Position numbers and translations under genes: made by a program. 52,860 nucleotides of DNA from NCBI GenBank assembly GCA_964469555.1, contig CAYYAQ010000016.1, forward strand, positions 1-52,860, written 5' to 3'. The notes below the pieces were generated by a model, which saw only the letters and a program-made list of their open reading frames with translations, was not told the DNA's origin and ran no database searches. Origin of the DNA: CAYYAQ01 sp964469555 (GTDB lineage: Bacteria > Planctomycetota > UBA1135 > UBA2386). Below, piece after piece: positions 42,460 through 50,632 of this stretch (positions are counted from its first letter, which is position 1; every line of letters begins with the position of its first letter).

Positions 42460-43275
42460 TCAGCTCACGATCCTCATCGCCAAACGGAACAACCCCGCAG
42501 CGAACGCGAGCGCGACCAAGATCATCAACGCGCGCATCACGCTCGACATCTGGCCAAGGTCCTGGATGGCAAACCCGCGCTTGTCCTCGATCTTGTTGAA
42601 CTGCAATACGCCGCCATCGCGGTCCGGCGCCATCGCCTTAGCCTTCGCGGATTCCTTCTTCGCCTTCCTCGGCGCGAGATCCGCGACCGTCTTCTTGACC
42701 ACGACAACTTCGTCGTCAGCAAACTCGAGTACTTCGTCCTCCGCGTCCGGCTCCGAGACAGATTCAGCGTCCTTCGGCTTGCGCACCTCGACGACCGGTT
42801 CAAAAGGAACTTCCGCAGGTTCGGGCTTCGGTGGCGGAGCGATCGGCTGCTTCAGCACGACAGTCGACGCCTGCGGTTCAGGCTGTGGCTTTGGTCGGGG
42901 CTCCGGAACCGTCTGCACCGGCTTGTCCGACTCTTCCGGCTCATCCCCGAAGAGATCGTCGCCACCGGCGAACCCACCGACTTCCGCGGCGGGTGCTTCG
43001 GTCTGTTCGTGGAACTGGATCGTCGTCGTGCCGATTCGAATCTCGTCGCCGTCGCGCAGCATGCGCTTCGTCACCGGCTTTCCGTTGAGCAGCGTGCCGT
43101 TGCTGCTGTCCATGTCCTCGAGCTCGACGACACCGCCCAGCGAGATGATGCGGGCGTGGTGGCGCGAGGCCTTCTTGTCCCCGAGTACGATCGACGCGTG
43201 ACGATTACGCCCGAGGATCATCCCGTCCTCGACCGGGACCTGCTTGCCATCGGGAAGAGTCAGAAATGCGCCCAC
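42460..43275 (-). CDS. FHA-domain protein with C-terminal membrane anchor
   Basis: FHA domains bind phosphothreonine peptides. The 271-residue product starts with a GTG at 43275, 4 bp after the sulfatase stop, and immediately has the FHA fold (residues 3-95): VEDGMILGRNRHASIVLGD, KASRHHARIISLGG and SSNGTLLNG, with the Arg, Ser and Asn positions of the phosphopeptide site. A long acidic and proline-rich linker (residues 100-235) follows, then one membrane helix (VMRALMILVALAFAAGLF) at the end. The topology puts the FHA domain in the cytoplasm. No kinase gene is adjacent. The frame upstream of the GTG is overlapped by the sulfatase gene. Confidence 0.83.
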   Translation of the reverse strand: MGAFLTLPDGKQVPVEDGMILGRNRHASIVLGDKKASRHHARIISLGGVVELEDMDSSNGTLLNGKPVTKRMLRDGDEIRIGTTTIQFHEQTEAPAAEVGGFAGGDDLFGDEPEESDKPVQTVPEPRPKPQPEPQASTVVLKQPIAPPPKPEPAEVPFEPVVEVRKPKDAESVSEPDAEDEVLEFADDEVVVVKKTVADLAPRKAKKESAKAKAMAPDRDGGVLQFNKIEDKRGFAIQDLGQMSSVMRALMILVALAFAAGLFRLAMRIVS

Positions 43276-43279
43276 GCTT

Positions 43280-44782
43280 CTATTTCGAATGCAGTTTGAG
43301 TTTGAATACCGGATTGTCTGTGTGCTCCGCGACGAGGATCGCCGCAGCACGCTTCACGACTTCTGGATGATCCGCGGCGACGTCGCGCTCTTCGTTTCGA
43401 TCCTTCGCGAGATGATAGAGCTCGAACTTGCGATTGCCCCGCCGGATGTTGTTCCGAATCGCCTTCCAATCGCCAAACATCACAGCCTGTTGGCCTCCGT
43501 AACCGTGGAATTCCCAAACCAGGTGCGGGTGCTCCTTCTGCGGCTTGTCCAGGAGCGCCGGAAGGAAGCTGAGGCCGTCCGTATCCGCTGGCGCCGTCGC
43601 CCCGGTCACCTCCGCAAGAGTAGGCATGACATCGTAGAAGGCGCTCGGGTGGTCGCTCGTCGAGTTCGGTGCGATGCGCCCGGGCCAACGCGCAATCATC
43701 GGGACGCGGATACCGCCCTCGTAGACGCTGCCCTTGCGACCGCGCAGCCCCGCGGTGCTCTCGAAGAAGGCGAGATCCGCGCCACCCACGCCGCCCGTGG
43801 GCAAGTCCTTGAAAGCTGACTTCCGATCGTGAGTCGGTCCGTTGTCGCTGGAGAAGATGATCAACGTGTTGTCCGCGAGCCCCAGCTCATCCAACGTCTT
43901 CAGGATCGCTCCGACATGCTCGTCGAGATCGCTGATCATCGCAGCGTAGCCGGCGCGCGGGCTCGGGTGTGGTAGGTACCCCCGATCGCCGCGGTAGGGC
44001 TTCTGATCCCATTCCTTCGGGTAGCGGTCCACCCACTCCTGCGGCGGCTGCATCGCTACGTGCGGTTCGACCGGCGCGAAGTACAGGAAGAACCGTTCGT
44101 CCTTGTTGCTGTGAATGAACTGCACCGCCTCCTTCAACATCAGATCCGGTGCGTACTTCTCGCCGATGTAGCTGTCGAAGTCGATCTTGGCATCACGCGC
44201 AGGTCGATGATGCCCGCTCACCGGCTTCTCGTTGATGATCTCTCGTTCGCCGTTGCGCCACATGTGCGGCGGGTAGTAGCTGTGCGCGACGCGCTGGCAG
44301 TTGTAGCCGTAGAACAGATCGAATCCGTGATCGTTGGCGTCGCCGGTCGAGCCAGGCGGACCCAAGCCCCACTTGCCGATCGCCGCTGTCTTGTAGCCCT
44401 GCGCCTTCAACATGGCGCCGAGCGTCGTCTCATCTCTGCGAATCGGCGACTGACCCTCGGGCTTGACCTCTTTGTTGTTGCGAATCGTCGCGTGACCGAG
44501 GTGTTTGCCCGTCATCAAGACGCACCGCGAGGGCGCGCACACTGGCGCACCGCAGTAGTGTCGGGTGAAGCGCATCCCCTGCAACGCGAGCTTGTCGAGA
44601 TTCGGTGTCCGGATCTTCTTCTGACCGTAGCTCCCGAGCTCACCGTAGCCGAGGTCGTCGGCGAGGATGTAGATCACGTTTGGCGATCGTTTCTGTTCAG
44701 TCGCGTCGTCGGCAATGCAGCCGACGACCGAGACGAGCAGCGCGAGAAAGATCCAGGAGTTCGAAGGAATGCGGCAAGACAT
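43280..44782 (-). CDS. Arylsulfatase-family lipoprotein
   Basis: The 500-residue product is a type I sulfatase. It has a lipoprotein signal (SWIFLALLVSVVGC; start at the ATG at 44782) and the metal and catalytic motifs SPNVIYILADDLGYGELGSY and GAPVCAPSRCVLMTGKHLGH, in which Cys of CAPSR becomes formylglycine. IIFSSDNGPTHDRKSAF and the late FYDVMPTLAEVTG are also present. Such enzymes remove sulfate from marine polysaccharides and are very abundant in Planctomycetota. It is divergent from the alpha/beta hydrolase remnant and symporter operon and is followed by the FHA gene. Substrate unknown; no sulfatase-maturing enzyme is in the window. Confidence 0.92.
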   Translation of the reverse strand: MSCRIPSNSWIFLALLVSVVGCIADDATEQKRSPNVIYILADDLGYGELGSYGQKKIRTPNLDKLALQGMRFTRHYCGAPVCAPSRCVLMTGKHLGHATIRNNKEVKPEGQSPIRRDETTLGAMLKAQGYKTAAIGKWGLGPPGSTGDANDHGFDLFYGYNCQRVAHSYYPPHMWRNGEREIINEKPVSGHHRPARDAKIDFDSYIGEKYAPDLMLKEAVQFIHSNKDERFFLYFAPVEPHVAMQPPQEWVDRYPKEWDQKPYRGDRGYLPHPSPRAGYAAMISDLDEHVGAILKTLDELGLADNTLIIFSSDNGPTHDRKSAFKDLPTGGVGGADLAFFESTAGLRGRKGSVYEGGIRVPMIARWPGRIAPNSTSDHPSAFYDVMPTLAEVTGATAPADTDGLSFLPALLDKPQKEHPHLVWEFHGYGGQQAVMFGDWKAIRNNIRRGNRKFELYHLAKDRNEERDVAADHPEVVKRAAAILVAEHTDNPVFKLKLHSK

Positions 44783-44860
44783 TGGGCGACGATAGTCGCG
44801 CACCTCGAACTCGGGCGCAAGCCTGCTGGAAGATCACGAGCGAGGAGCTACACTCGCGCC

Positions 44861-45100
44861 ATGCGGCACCTCCTGACGACCTGCGCTGCCCTCTGCCTGA
44901 TTCTCACCGGCTGCGCCACGCCGTCCGCTGATTTCAAGAATATCCACTACACGGACACCGGTACGGGTTCAAAGGCGATCGTCTTCGTGCACGGCCGGGC
45001 ATGTGACTCCACCTTCTGGTCCGAGCAGATTCCGGCGTTGACGGACTGTGGTCGACTGATCGCGATCGACCTTCCCGGCCACGAACTCGTCCCGCAGTGA
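44861..45100 (+). pseudogene. Truncated alpha/beta hydrolase lipoprotein
   Basis: The frame encodes 79 residues: a lipoprotein signal (LTTCAALCLILTGC) and then the first strands of an alpha/beta hydrolase, NIHYTDTGTGSKAIVFVHGR and ACDSTFWSEQIPALTDCGRL, ending IAIDLPGHELVPQ. The real family continues for another 180-200 residues with the nucleophile Ser, the acid and His, all missing here. The stop TGA overlaps the GTG of the kelch/symporter gene. A deletion that fused the stub to the next gene's start is the simplest reading. Confidence 0.7.
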
Positions 45101-47757
45101 TCGAGGGGCGACTTCCACGGTTGGTTGCGGCGCTGGTCGTCGTCGCGTGTGGTGCATTCGGCGCGCGAGTTGCAGCGCAAGATGAGGACAGGATCCAGTG
45201 GCGCGTGCTGCCGGACCTGCCGAACCCCGTCGGTGTCGCCGGGCCGTTCGTCGGCATCCACGGCGACGTGCTGATCGTCGCGGGCGGCGCGAACTACCCC
45301 CGTGGCATGCCGTGGATCGCCGGGAAGAAAGCGTTTCACGACACGATCTACGTGTTCGAGGACGGGCACTGGCACACGGCGAACTCGCGGCTACCCAGGA
45401 GAGTCGCGTACGGCGTCTCGATCTCCACTCCCAACGGCGTCGTCTGCATCGGCGGGCAGGACGATAGCAACGTCTTCACCGACGTCTTCCGGCTCGAGTG
45501 GGACTCCGCGACGAAGTCCCTGCAACGCGAAGCCTTGCCACCACTTCCCAAGCCGCTCTCGTTCGCAGGCGGCGCCCGAGTCCAGAATTCGGGCGGTGGC
45601 GAGACCCTGGACGCGATCTTCGTCGTCGGCGGCCAGCACGAAGCACGCGGTTCACCGGGGAACAGCTTCTACCGTCTCGACTTGACGCGTGAACCGCAGG
45701 GCGCGGTCGAATGGGAGACCATGCCGCCCATGCCGGGCCCGCCGCGCGGACTCCCCGCCGTCGCATCGCTGGCCGGACACCTCTACGTGATCAGCGGTAG
45801 GGATTACGGGCCGGCTCGACCAGACTCCAATCCGTTCGCCTACCTTACCGACGTCCTTCGCTACGACCCGGTCGAGTCGAAGTGGCTCGCGTCTGTGCCA
45901 TTTCGCGAAGAGAAGGGAGAAGGCGCAGCCGAACCGCTCTGCGTGATGGCCTCGGCGGCGATCACGGTCGGCGACCGCATCCTCGTATTCGGCGGCGCGA
46001 CGGGAAAGTTGCTCGATCACAGTCTGAATCTGGCCCGTGACAAGGCTGCGCGCACCGACTTCCTGGCGCACCACCCCGGGTTCTCGCGAGACGTGCTCGC
46101 TCTCACGCACGACTCGAATGGCATGTTCACGAAGTTCGGCAGGCTGCACGCGCCTCACCGGATGCCCGTGACAACGACCGCGGTGAAGTGGCGGGACCGC
46201 ATCGTAATCCCTTCCGGCGAAGTCAGTCCGGGCAAGCGTACGCCGCGCGTGTGGACCGCAGAGGTTCTCACCGGTTCCCTCGATGACGACCGCGGCTTCG
46301 GTGGTTGGAACTGGCTGACCCTCGCGGTCTACCTCTTGGGCATGGTGGCGATCGGCCTGCGCTGCTCGAGGAAGATCGAAGGCACCGAAGAGTTCTTCCT
46401 CGCCGGTCGCAAGATCCCGTGGTGGGCCGCCGGGTTGTCCATCTTCGGCACGCAGCTGTCGGCGATCACCTTCATGGCGATTCCGGCGACGACGTTTGCC
46501 GGCGACTGGGTGCGCTCATTCGGCAGCATGACGCTACTGATCGCGATACCGATCGTCGTCTGGTTCTACCTTCCGACGTTTCGAGGACTCAACCTCTCGA
46601 CCGCCTACCAATACCTCGAGCAACGCTTTAGTCCTACGGCGAGGGCGATGGCAGCGATCTTGTTCATCCTGTTGCAGTTCGGTCGGATGGGCATCGTGTT
46701 GTTCCTGCCCTCGATCGCGCTGTCCGCCGTGACGGGAATGAACGTCTTCGCGTGCATCGCGCTCATGGGTCTCCTGTCCATCGTCTACACCGTTCTCGGT
46801 GGGATCGAGGCCGTGATATGGACGGACGTCGCCCAGGTCATCGTCCTGATGGGCGGAGCACTGCTCGCGCTCTGCATCGCGATCGGCGAAGCCGGCGGAC
46901 TCGAAGAGGTGATCCGGATTGGCGCCGAGGCAGACAAGTTCCGGATCGCCCACCACGGCGTCGGACTCGACTCGATGACCGTGCCCGTGATGATCATCGG
47001 GTTGTTCTTTCTGAACATCATTCCGTACACGTCCGACCAGACGGTCATCCAGCGCTACATGACGACGACGAGTACGCAGTCCGCGGCGCGGAGCCTGTGG
47101 ACGAACTTCTGGATGACCGCGCCGACGGGGATCATTTTCTTCGGGCTCGGCACTGCGCTCTACGTGTTCTACGTGAGCCACCCCGAGTTGCCGACGCCCG
47201 TGAAGAACGACGAGATCGTGCCCTGGTTCGTCGTTCACGAACTTCCCGCCGGGATCGCGGGCATCGTCATCGCAGCGATCTTTGCGGCGTCGATGTCGTC
47301 GCTCGACAGCTCGATGAACTCCGTTTCGACCGTGCTGATCTTCGACTTCTATCGCCCCCGAAATCCGAACGCCGATGACGCGAAGCAACTGCGCCTGGGA
47401 CGTTACCTGACGCTCCTACTCGGACTGATCGGCACGGCGACCGCGCTGGTGATGGCCAGCGTCGACGTCAAGTTCGTGTTCGACGCGTTCAACAAGGTCC
47501 TCGGCCTGTTCGGCGGAGCGCTCGCGGGCTTGTTCTTCCTCGGCATCTTCTGCCGTGGCGTCGGGACCGCCGCCGCGTTGACCGGAACGGTCTGCGGCGC
47601 GCTCACGGTCGGATTCCTTGAAGTGTTGAACCTGACGACGGCGTCCCCGCCGGTGCACCCGTACATGTTCGCGGCGTTCGGATTCGTCGTGTGCGTTGTC
47701 GTCGGCTTTCTACTCGGCCTCGTTCGCCCCGCGAACCAAGCTCCAAGAGACGCATGA
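45097..47757 (+). CDS. Kelch-type mutarotase fused to a sodium:solute symporter
   Basis: The 886-residue protein has a signal-like N-terminus (LVAALVVVACGAFGARVAAQ). A kelch beta-propeller of about 350 residues, of the cyclically permuted mutarotase/NanM type, follows (LPDLPNPVGVAGPFVGIHGD, VVCIGGQDDSNVFTDVFRL, GDRILVFGGATGKLLDH). Then comes a complete SSS transporter with 13 or so helices (EEFFLAGRKIPWWAAGLSIF, VIWTDVAQVIVLMGGALLAL, SSLDSSMNSVSTVLIFDFY). NanM-type propellers convert sialic-acid anomers, and SSS proteins import them with sodium. The start is a GTG overlapping the truncated hydrolase. The stop overlaps the epimerase start (ATGA), so both form one operon for N-acyl sugar uptake. 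Confidence 0.88.
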   Translation: MIEGRLPRLVAALVVVACGAFGARVAAQDEDRIQWRVLPDLPNPVGVAGPFVGIHGDVLIVAGGANYPRGMPWIAGKKAFHDTIYVFEDGHWHTANSRLPRRVAYGVSISTPNGVVCIGGQDDSNVFTDVFRLEWDSATKSLQREALPPLPKPLSFAGGARVQNSGGGETLDAIFVVGGQHEARGSPGNSFYRLDLTREPQGAVEWETMPPMPGPPRGLPAVASLAGHLYVISGRDYGPARPDSNPFAYLTDVLRYDPVESKWLASVPFREEKGEGAAEPLCVMASAAITVGDRILVFGGATGKLLDHSLNLARDKAARTDFLAHHPGFSRDVLALTHDSNGMFTKFGRLHAPHRMPVTTTAVKWRDRIVIPSGEVSPGKRTPRVWTAEVLTGSLDDDRGFGGWNWLTLAVYLLGMVAIGLRCSRKIEGTEEFFLAGRKIPWWAAGLSIFGTQLSAITFMAIPATTFAGDWVRSFGSMTLLIAIPIVVWFYLPTFRGLNLSTAYQYLEQRFSPTARAMAAILFILLQFGRMGIVLFLPSIALSAVTGMNVFACIALMGLLSIVYTVLGGIEAVIWTDVAQVIVLMGGALLALCIAIGEAGGLEEVIRIGAEADKFRIAHHGVGLDSMTVPVMIIGLFFLNIIPYTSDQTVIQRYMTTTSTQSAARSLWTNFWMTAPTGIIFFGLGTALYVFYVSHPELPTPVKNDEIVPWFVVHELPAGIAGIVIAAIFAASMSSLDSSMNSVSTVLIFDFYRPRNPNADDAKQLRLGRYLTLLLGLIGTATALVMASVDVKFVFDAFNKVLGLFGGALAGLFFLGIFCRGVGTAAALTGTVCGALTVGFLEVLNLTTASPPVHPYMFAAFGFVVCVVVGFLLGLVRPANQAPRDA

Positions 47758-48950
47758 CTGACGACCCCATCGCCAATCGACTCGACGAGCTCGTCAAGGT
47801 CTACCGCGACGGGTTGCTCGGGGACACTCTGCCGTTCTGGCTGCCTCGCAGCGTGGATCGCGAGCACGGTGGATTCATGCTGGCGCGCGACCGAGACGGC
47901 GCACTGCTCGACACGGACAAGGGCATGTGGCAGCAGTGCCGATTCACGTGGTTGCTCGGCGAACTCTACAACAACGTGGAAGCGCGCGACGAATGGTTGG
48001 AGTGGTGCAAACACGGCATCGATTTCATCTCGAAGCACGGATTCGACCCCGCGGACGGTCGAATGTGGTTCCACGTCACCAGGGAAGGAGCACCATTACG
48101 CAAGCGGCGCTACTCCTTCACCGAGGCGTTCGCGGCCATCGCGTTCGGCGAGTTCGCAAAGGCAACCGGAAGCGACGAGTACGCGGCGAAGGCTCGCGCC
48201 GCGTTCCGCTCGTTCGTCGAAGCAGAGGCCGACCCACCGAAGTTCACCGACGCGCGCCCGTCCATCGGACTCGGCTTCCCTATGATCACGATCGTCACGG
48301 CCCAGGAACTGCGCGATTCGATCGGTCTCGAAGACGCGCACAGGTGGATCGACCGCAGCATCGACGCGATCCGGTCGAACTTCATGAAACCCGACTTGCG
48401 GGCGGTGATGGAGCAGGTGGCACCGGACGGTGCGTTGCTCGACCACTTCGACGGTCGCACTCTCAACCCCGGTCACGCGATGGAGGCCGCGTGGTTCGTG
48501 ATGACCGAGGGTCGGCACCGCGGCGACAACTCACTGATCCAGACCGGCCTCGACATGCTGGACTGGACGTGGGAACGCGGCTGGGACGGGGAGCATGGCG
48601 GCATCCTCTACTTTGTCGACCTGCACGGCAAACCGGTGCAGGAGTACTGGCACGACATGAAGTTCTGGTGGCCGCACAACGAGACGATCCTCGCGACGCT
48701 GCTCGCGTACCACTTGACCGGCGATGCGAAGTACGCGAATTGGCACGCACAGGTTCACGACTGGTCCTACCGACACTTCCCAGATCCCGAACACGGCGAG
48801 TGGTACGGCTACCTGCACCGCGACGGCAGCGCGTCAGTCCGCTTGAAAGGCAACCTCTGGAAAGGTCCCTTCCATCTACCCCGGATGCAGCTGCTGTGCT
48901 GGAAAATCACCGAGCAGCTAGTTGCCGACAATCCAGACCACCACGACTAG
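47754..48950 (+). CDS. N-acylglucosamine 2-epimerase family protein
   Basis: The 398-residue alpha/alpha-barrel enzyme belongs to the AGE family, which interconverts GlcNAc and ManNAc or related sugars. Typical stretches are FWLPRSVDREHGGFMLARDR, DKGMWQQCRFTWLLGELYN, FTEAFAAIAFGEFAKATG, LNPGHAMEAAWFVM, KFWWPHNETILATLLAYH and WYGYLHRDGSASVRLKGNLW with the catalytic His residues. The ATG at 47754 overlaps the symporter stop. ManNAc is the product of sialic-acid lyase, so the epimerase fits a sialic-acid or cellobiose-type pathway, but no lyase (nanA) or kinase gene is visible here. Confidence 0.9.
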   Translation: MTDDPIANRLDELVKVYRDGLLGDTLPFWLPRSVDREHGGFMLARDRDGALLDTDKGMWQQCRFTWLLGELYNNVEARDEWLEWCKHGIDFISKHGFDPADGRMWFHVTREGAPLRKRRYSFTEAFAAIAFGEFAKATGSDEYAAKARAAFRSFVEAEADPPKFTDARPSIGLGFPMITIVTAQELRDSIGLEDAHRWIDRSIDAIRSNFMKPDLRAVMEQVAPDGALLDHFDGRTLNPGHAMEAAWFVMTEGRHRGDNSLIQTGLDMLDWTWERGWDGEHGGILYFVDLHGKPVQEYWHDMKFWWPHNETILATLLAYHLTGDAKYANWHAQVHDWSYRHFPDPEHGEWYGYLHRDGSASVRLKGNLWKGPFHLPRMQLLCWKITEQLVADNPDHHD

Positions 48951-48965
48951 GATTCCCGCCAACTG

Positions 48966-49091
48966 ATGGCTGGGGCGATCGTCGAATTCCAAGGAGTGAC
49001 CAAACGTGCGCCCCGCTCGTTCGGGCTGCTCAGCGGAGTCCACCCGACCAAGCTCGACCGCCGCATCGACCGAGCTCCGTCATCGACGTGA
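48966..49091 (+). pseudogene. Possible ABC-transporter ATPase N-terminal stub
   Basis: A 41-codon frame starts MAGAIVEFQGVTKRAPRSFG and continues LLSGVHPTKLDRRIDRAP before its stop. The first 25 residues look like the start of an ABC ATPase (VEFQGVTK...GLLSGV), but the Walker A region never comes. It lies 15 bp after the epimerase and runs into a membrane-protein fragment. Evidence is thin; the match could be chance. Confidence 0.3.
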
Positions 49092-49252
49092 TCGCGATCT
49101 CTGCAGCCGTCGGCGTCGGGCAGAACCTGACGCTCATCCCAATGCTGCCGACCTATTTCGGCTGGGCCGGCGACTACTACTGTGTGATCCTGGGGATCAC
49201 TGCGCTGGTGACGTTGCCCACCGGCATTCGCAGGACTCGGACGCGCCCATGA
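49088..49252 (+). pseudogene. C-terminal fragment of an unknown membrane protein
   Basis: A 54-codon frame opens at a GTG and reads VIAISAAVGVGQNLTLIPML followed by PTYFGWAGDYYCVILGITAL and a basic end. Two hydrophobic stretches with a central GWAGDYY loop make this look like the last two helices of a longer integral membrane protein whose earlier part is missing. It overlaps the stop of the ABC-like stub and the start of the HNH-type gene. I do not recognise the family. Confidence 0.35.
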
Positions 49253-49526
49253 ATGCCGCTACCTGTGAACTCTGCGGACGCGAGACGGACGACGGCAACC
49301 GCCATCACTTGATCCCGCGCACGTGCCGCTCGAACAAGTGGTTTGCAAGAACTTCACGCGTGAACAGATGCGGGTGACCGTCGAGTTGTGCCGGGATTGC
49401 CACCGCGCGATCCACCGGTTCGTGCCGAGCGAGAAGAACCTCGGTCGAGACCACAACACCCTCGACAAGATCCGCGCGATCCCGGAGATGAGGCGGTTCC
49501 TCGACTGGATTCGCCGTCGGGCCTGA
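49249..49526 (+). pseudogene. HNH-type small protein with a frameshift
   Basis: The frame from ATG 49249 encodes ATCELCGRETDDGNRHHLIP and RTCRSNKWF, and then goes out of phase. The second half continues one frame away (to 49526) as KNFTREQMRVTVELCRDCHR, AIHRFVPSEKNLGRDHNTLD and FLDWIRRRA. Read together they form a complete small HNH-like protein of about 90 residues, with CELC, HH and CRDCH metal ligands in order. A single missing base near 49345 (in GTTTGCAAG) separates the halves. Decay or a base-calling error are both possible. Confidence 0.65.
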
Positions 49527-49585
49527 GCGGGACATGGCGATGAGACCGGCATCCGGGAGAAACTTCGCTTCAGCGGTTGCTACCC

Positions 49586-49605
49586 ATATCACGATGTGGT
49601 GATAT
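49586..49605. promoter_or_regulatory. 20-bp palindromic operator of the SahR-like regulator
   Basis: ATATCAC at 49586-49592 and GTGATAT at 49599-49605 are perfect inverted arms with a 6-bp spacer (GATGTG). The site ends 9 bp before the ATG of the ArsR-type regulator/methyltransferase gene, so it is well placed for autorepression. A TTGCTA at 49578-49583 could be a -35 element overlapping the left edge, but no good -10 is seen. The length and symmetry fit an ArsR-type dimer. Confidence 0.75.
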
Positions 49606-49614
49606 CTTAATCTC

Positions 49615-50607
49615 ATGGCCGACCTCTTGATCCTCCAGACGACCCTGAAGCTGCTGTCGGACCCGACCCGACTGCGGCTCCTGTCGCTGTTGTCGATTGA
49701 AGAGATTGCAGTACAAGAACTTGTATCGATCACCGGTCTGGCCCAGAGCCGCATCAGCAACCACCTGGCCCTGCTCAAGCGGGCCGGGCTGGTGCTGGAT
49801 CGAAGAGAGGGATCGTGGGGGTTCTACCGGCTGGCGGATCCAACCGCTGCAGGGTCGCTGACCCCGGAGCTGTACGAAGCGACCATCCGGCCCTTCCTCC
49901 AGAGCGATGAGGGCCGCCGTGACGCCGCGGCGCTCGACACCGTTCGCGAGCAGCGCCGGGAGCGCAGTCGCAGGACCCACGACGCGCTGGCGGACCGCTG
50001 GGTCGAAGTCGGACAGGAGTTCCGCACCGGCAGTCTCCGGGCGGAGGCCTGCTCCGCGCTCTTGCCTTCGAGGCTGACCGTCGCCGACCTCGGCTGCGGC
50101 GCCGGATACCTCAGCGCCTTCCTCGCGGAGCGTGGCATCCGCGTGCTCGCCGTCGACCACTCGCAGAAGATGCTCGACGCGGCTCAGGCTCGCCTCGAGA
50201 CCGAGGCCGCCAGGGAAACCGTCGAGTTCCGCCGCGGGGAGATGGAACAGCTGCCCCTCGCCGACGACGAGGTCGACGGCGCTTTCGCGAATCTCGTGTG
50301 GCACCACCTCGCCGACATGGACCGCGCCGCCCGCGAGATCGCCCGCGTGATCCGACCGGGAGGCACCGCGGTAATCACAGACCTCCTCCCCCACGACGAG
50401 GATTGGATGCGCGAAGAGATGGGCGACTACCGCCTCGGGTTGCGACCCGAGGACGTGATGGGCGCGCTGGCACGTGCCGGCTTCGCCAACCTTCAAATCG
50501 AATCCGTTCACGACCAATACGTCGTGCAGAGCCCACGAGGTGAAGAGTCGGCACTCCCGCTCTTCCTGGTGCGCGGCACGACGCCGAATCCGAATTCTCA
50601 TTCATAA
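49615..50607 (+). CDS. ArsR-type regulator fused to a SAM-dependent methyltransferase (SahR-like)
   Basis: The 330-residue protein has an N-terminal winged helix (residues 1-80; LKLLSDPTRLRLLSLLSIEE and GLAQSRISNHLALLKRAGLV) and a C-terminal class I methyltransferase domain (VADLGCGAGYLSAFLAERG, VLAVDHSQKMLDAAQARLE, DGAFANLVWHHLADMDRAA). Proteins of this layout next to ahcY are known as SahR in Proteobacteria, sensing S-adenosylhomocysteine; that link here is inference from position. The domain may bind SAH or SAM rather than methylate. A perfect palindrome lies immediately upstream. It is followed 25 bp later by ahcY on the same strand. Confidence 0.85.
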   Translation: MADLLILQTTLKLLSDPTRLRLLSLLSIEEIAVQELVSITGLAQSRISNHLALLKRAGLVLDRREGSWGFYRLADPTAAGSLTPELYEATIRPFLQSDEGRRDAAALDTVREQRRERSRRTHDALADRWVEVGQEFRTGSLRAEACSALLPSRLTVADLGCGAGYLSAFLAERGIRVLAVDHSQKMLDAAQARLETEAARETVEFRRGEMEQLPLADDEVDGAFANLVWHHLADMDRAAREIARVIRPGGTAVITDLLPHDEDWMREEMGDYRLGLRPEDVMGALARAGFANLQIESVHDQYVVQSPRGEESALPLFLVRGTTPNPNSHS

Positions 50608-50632
50608 CCCAACCACTTCATCTGGAGTTGCG

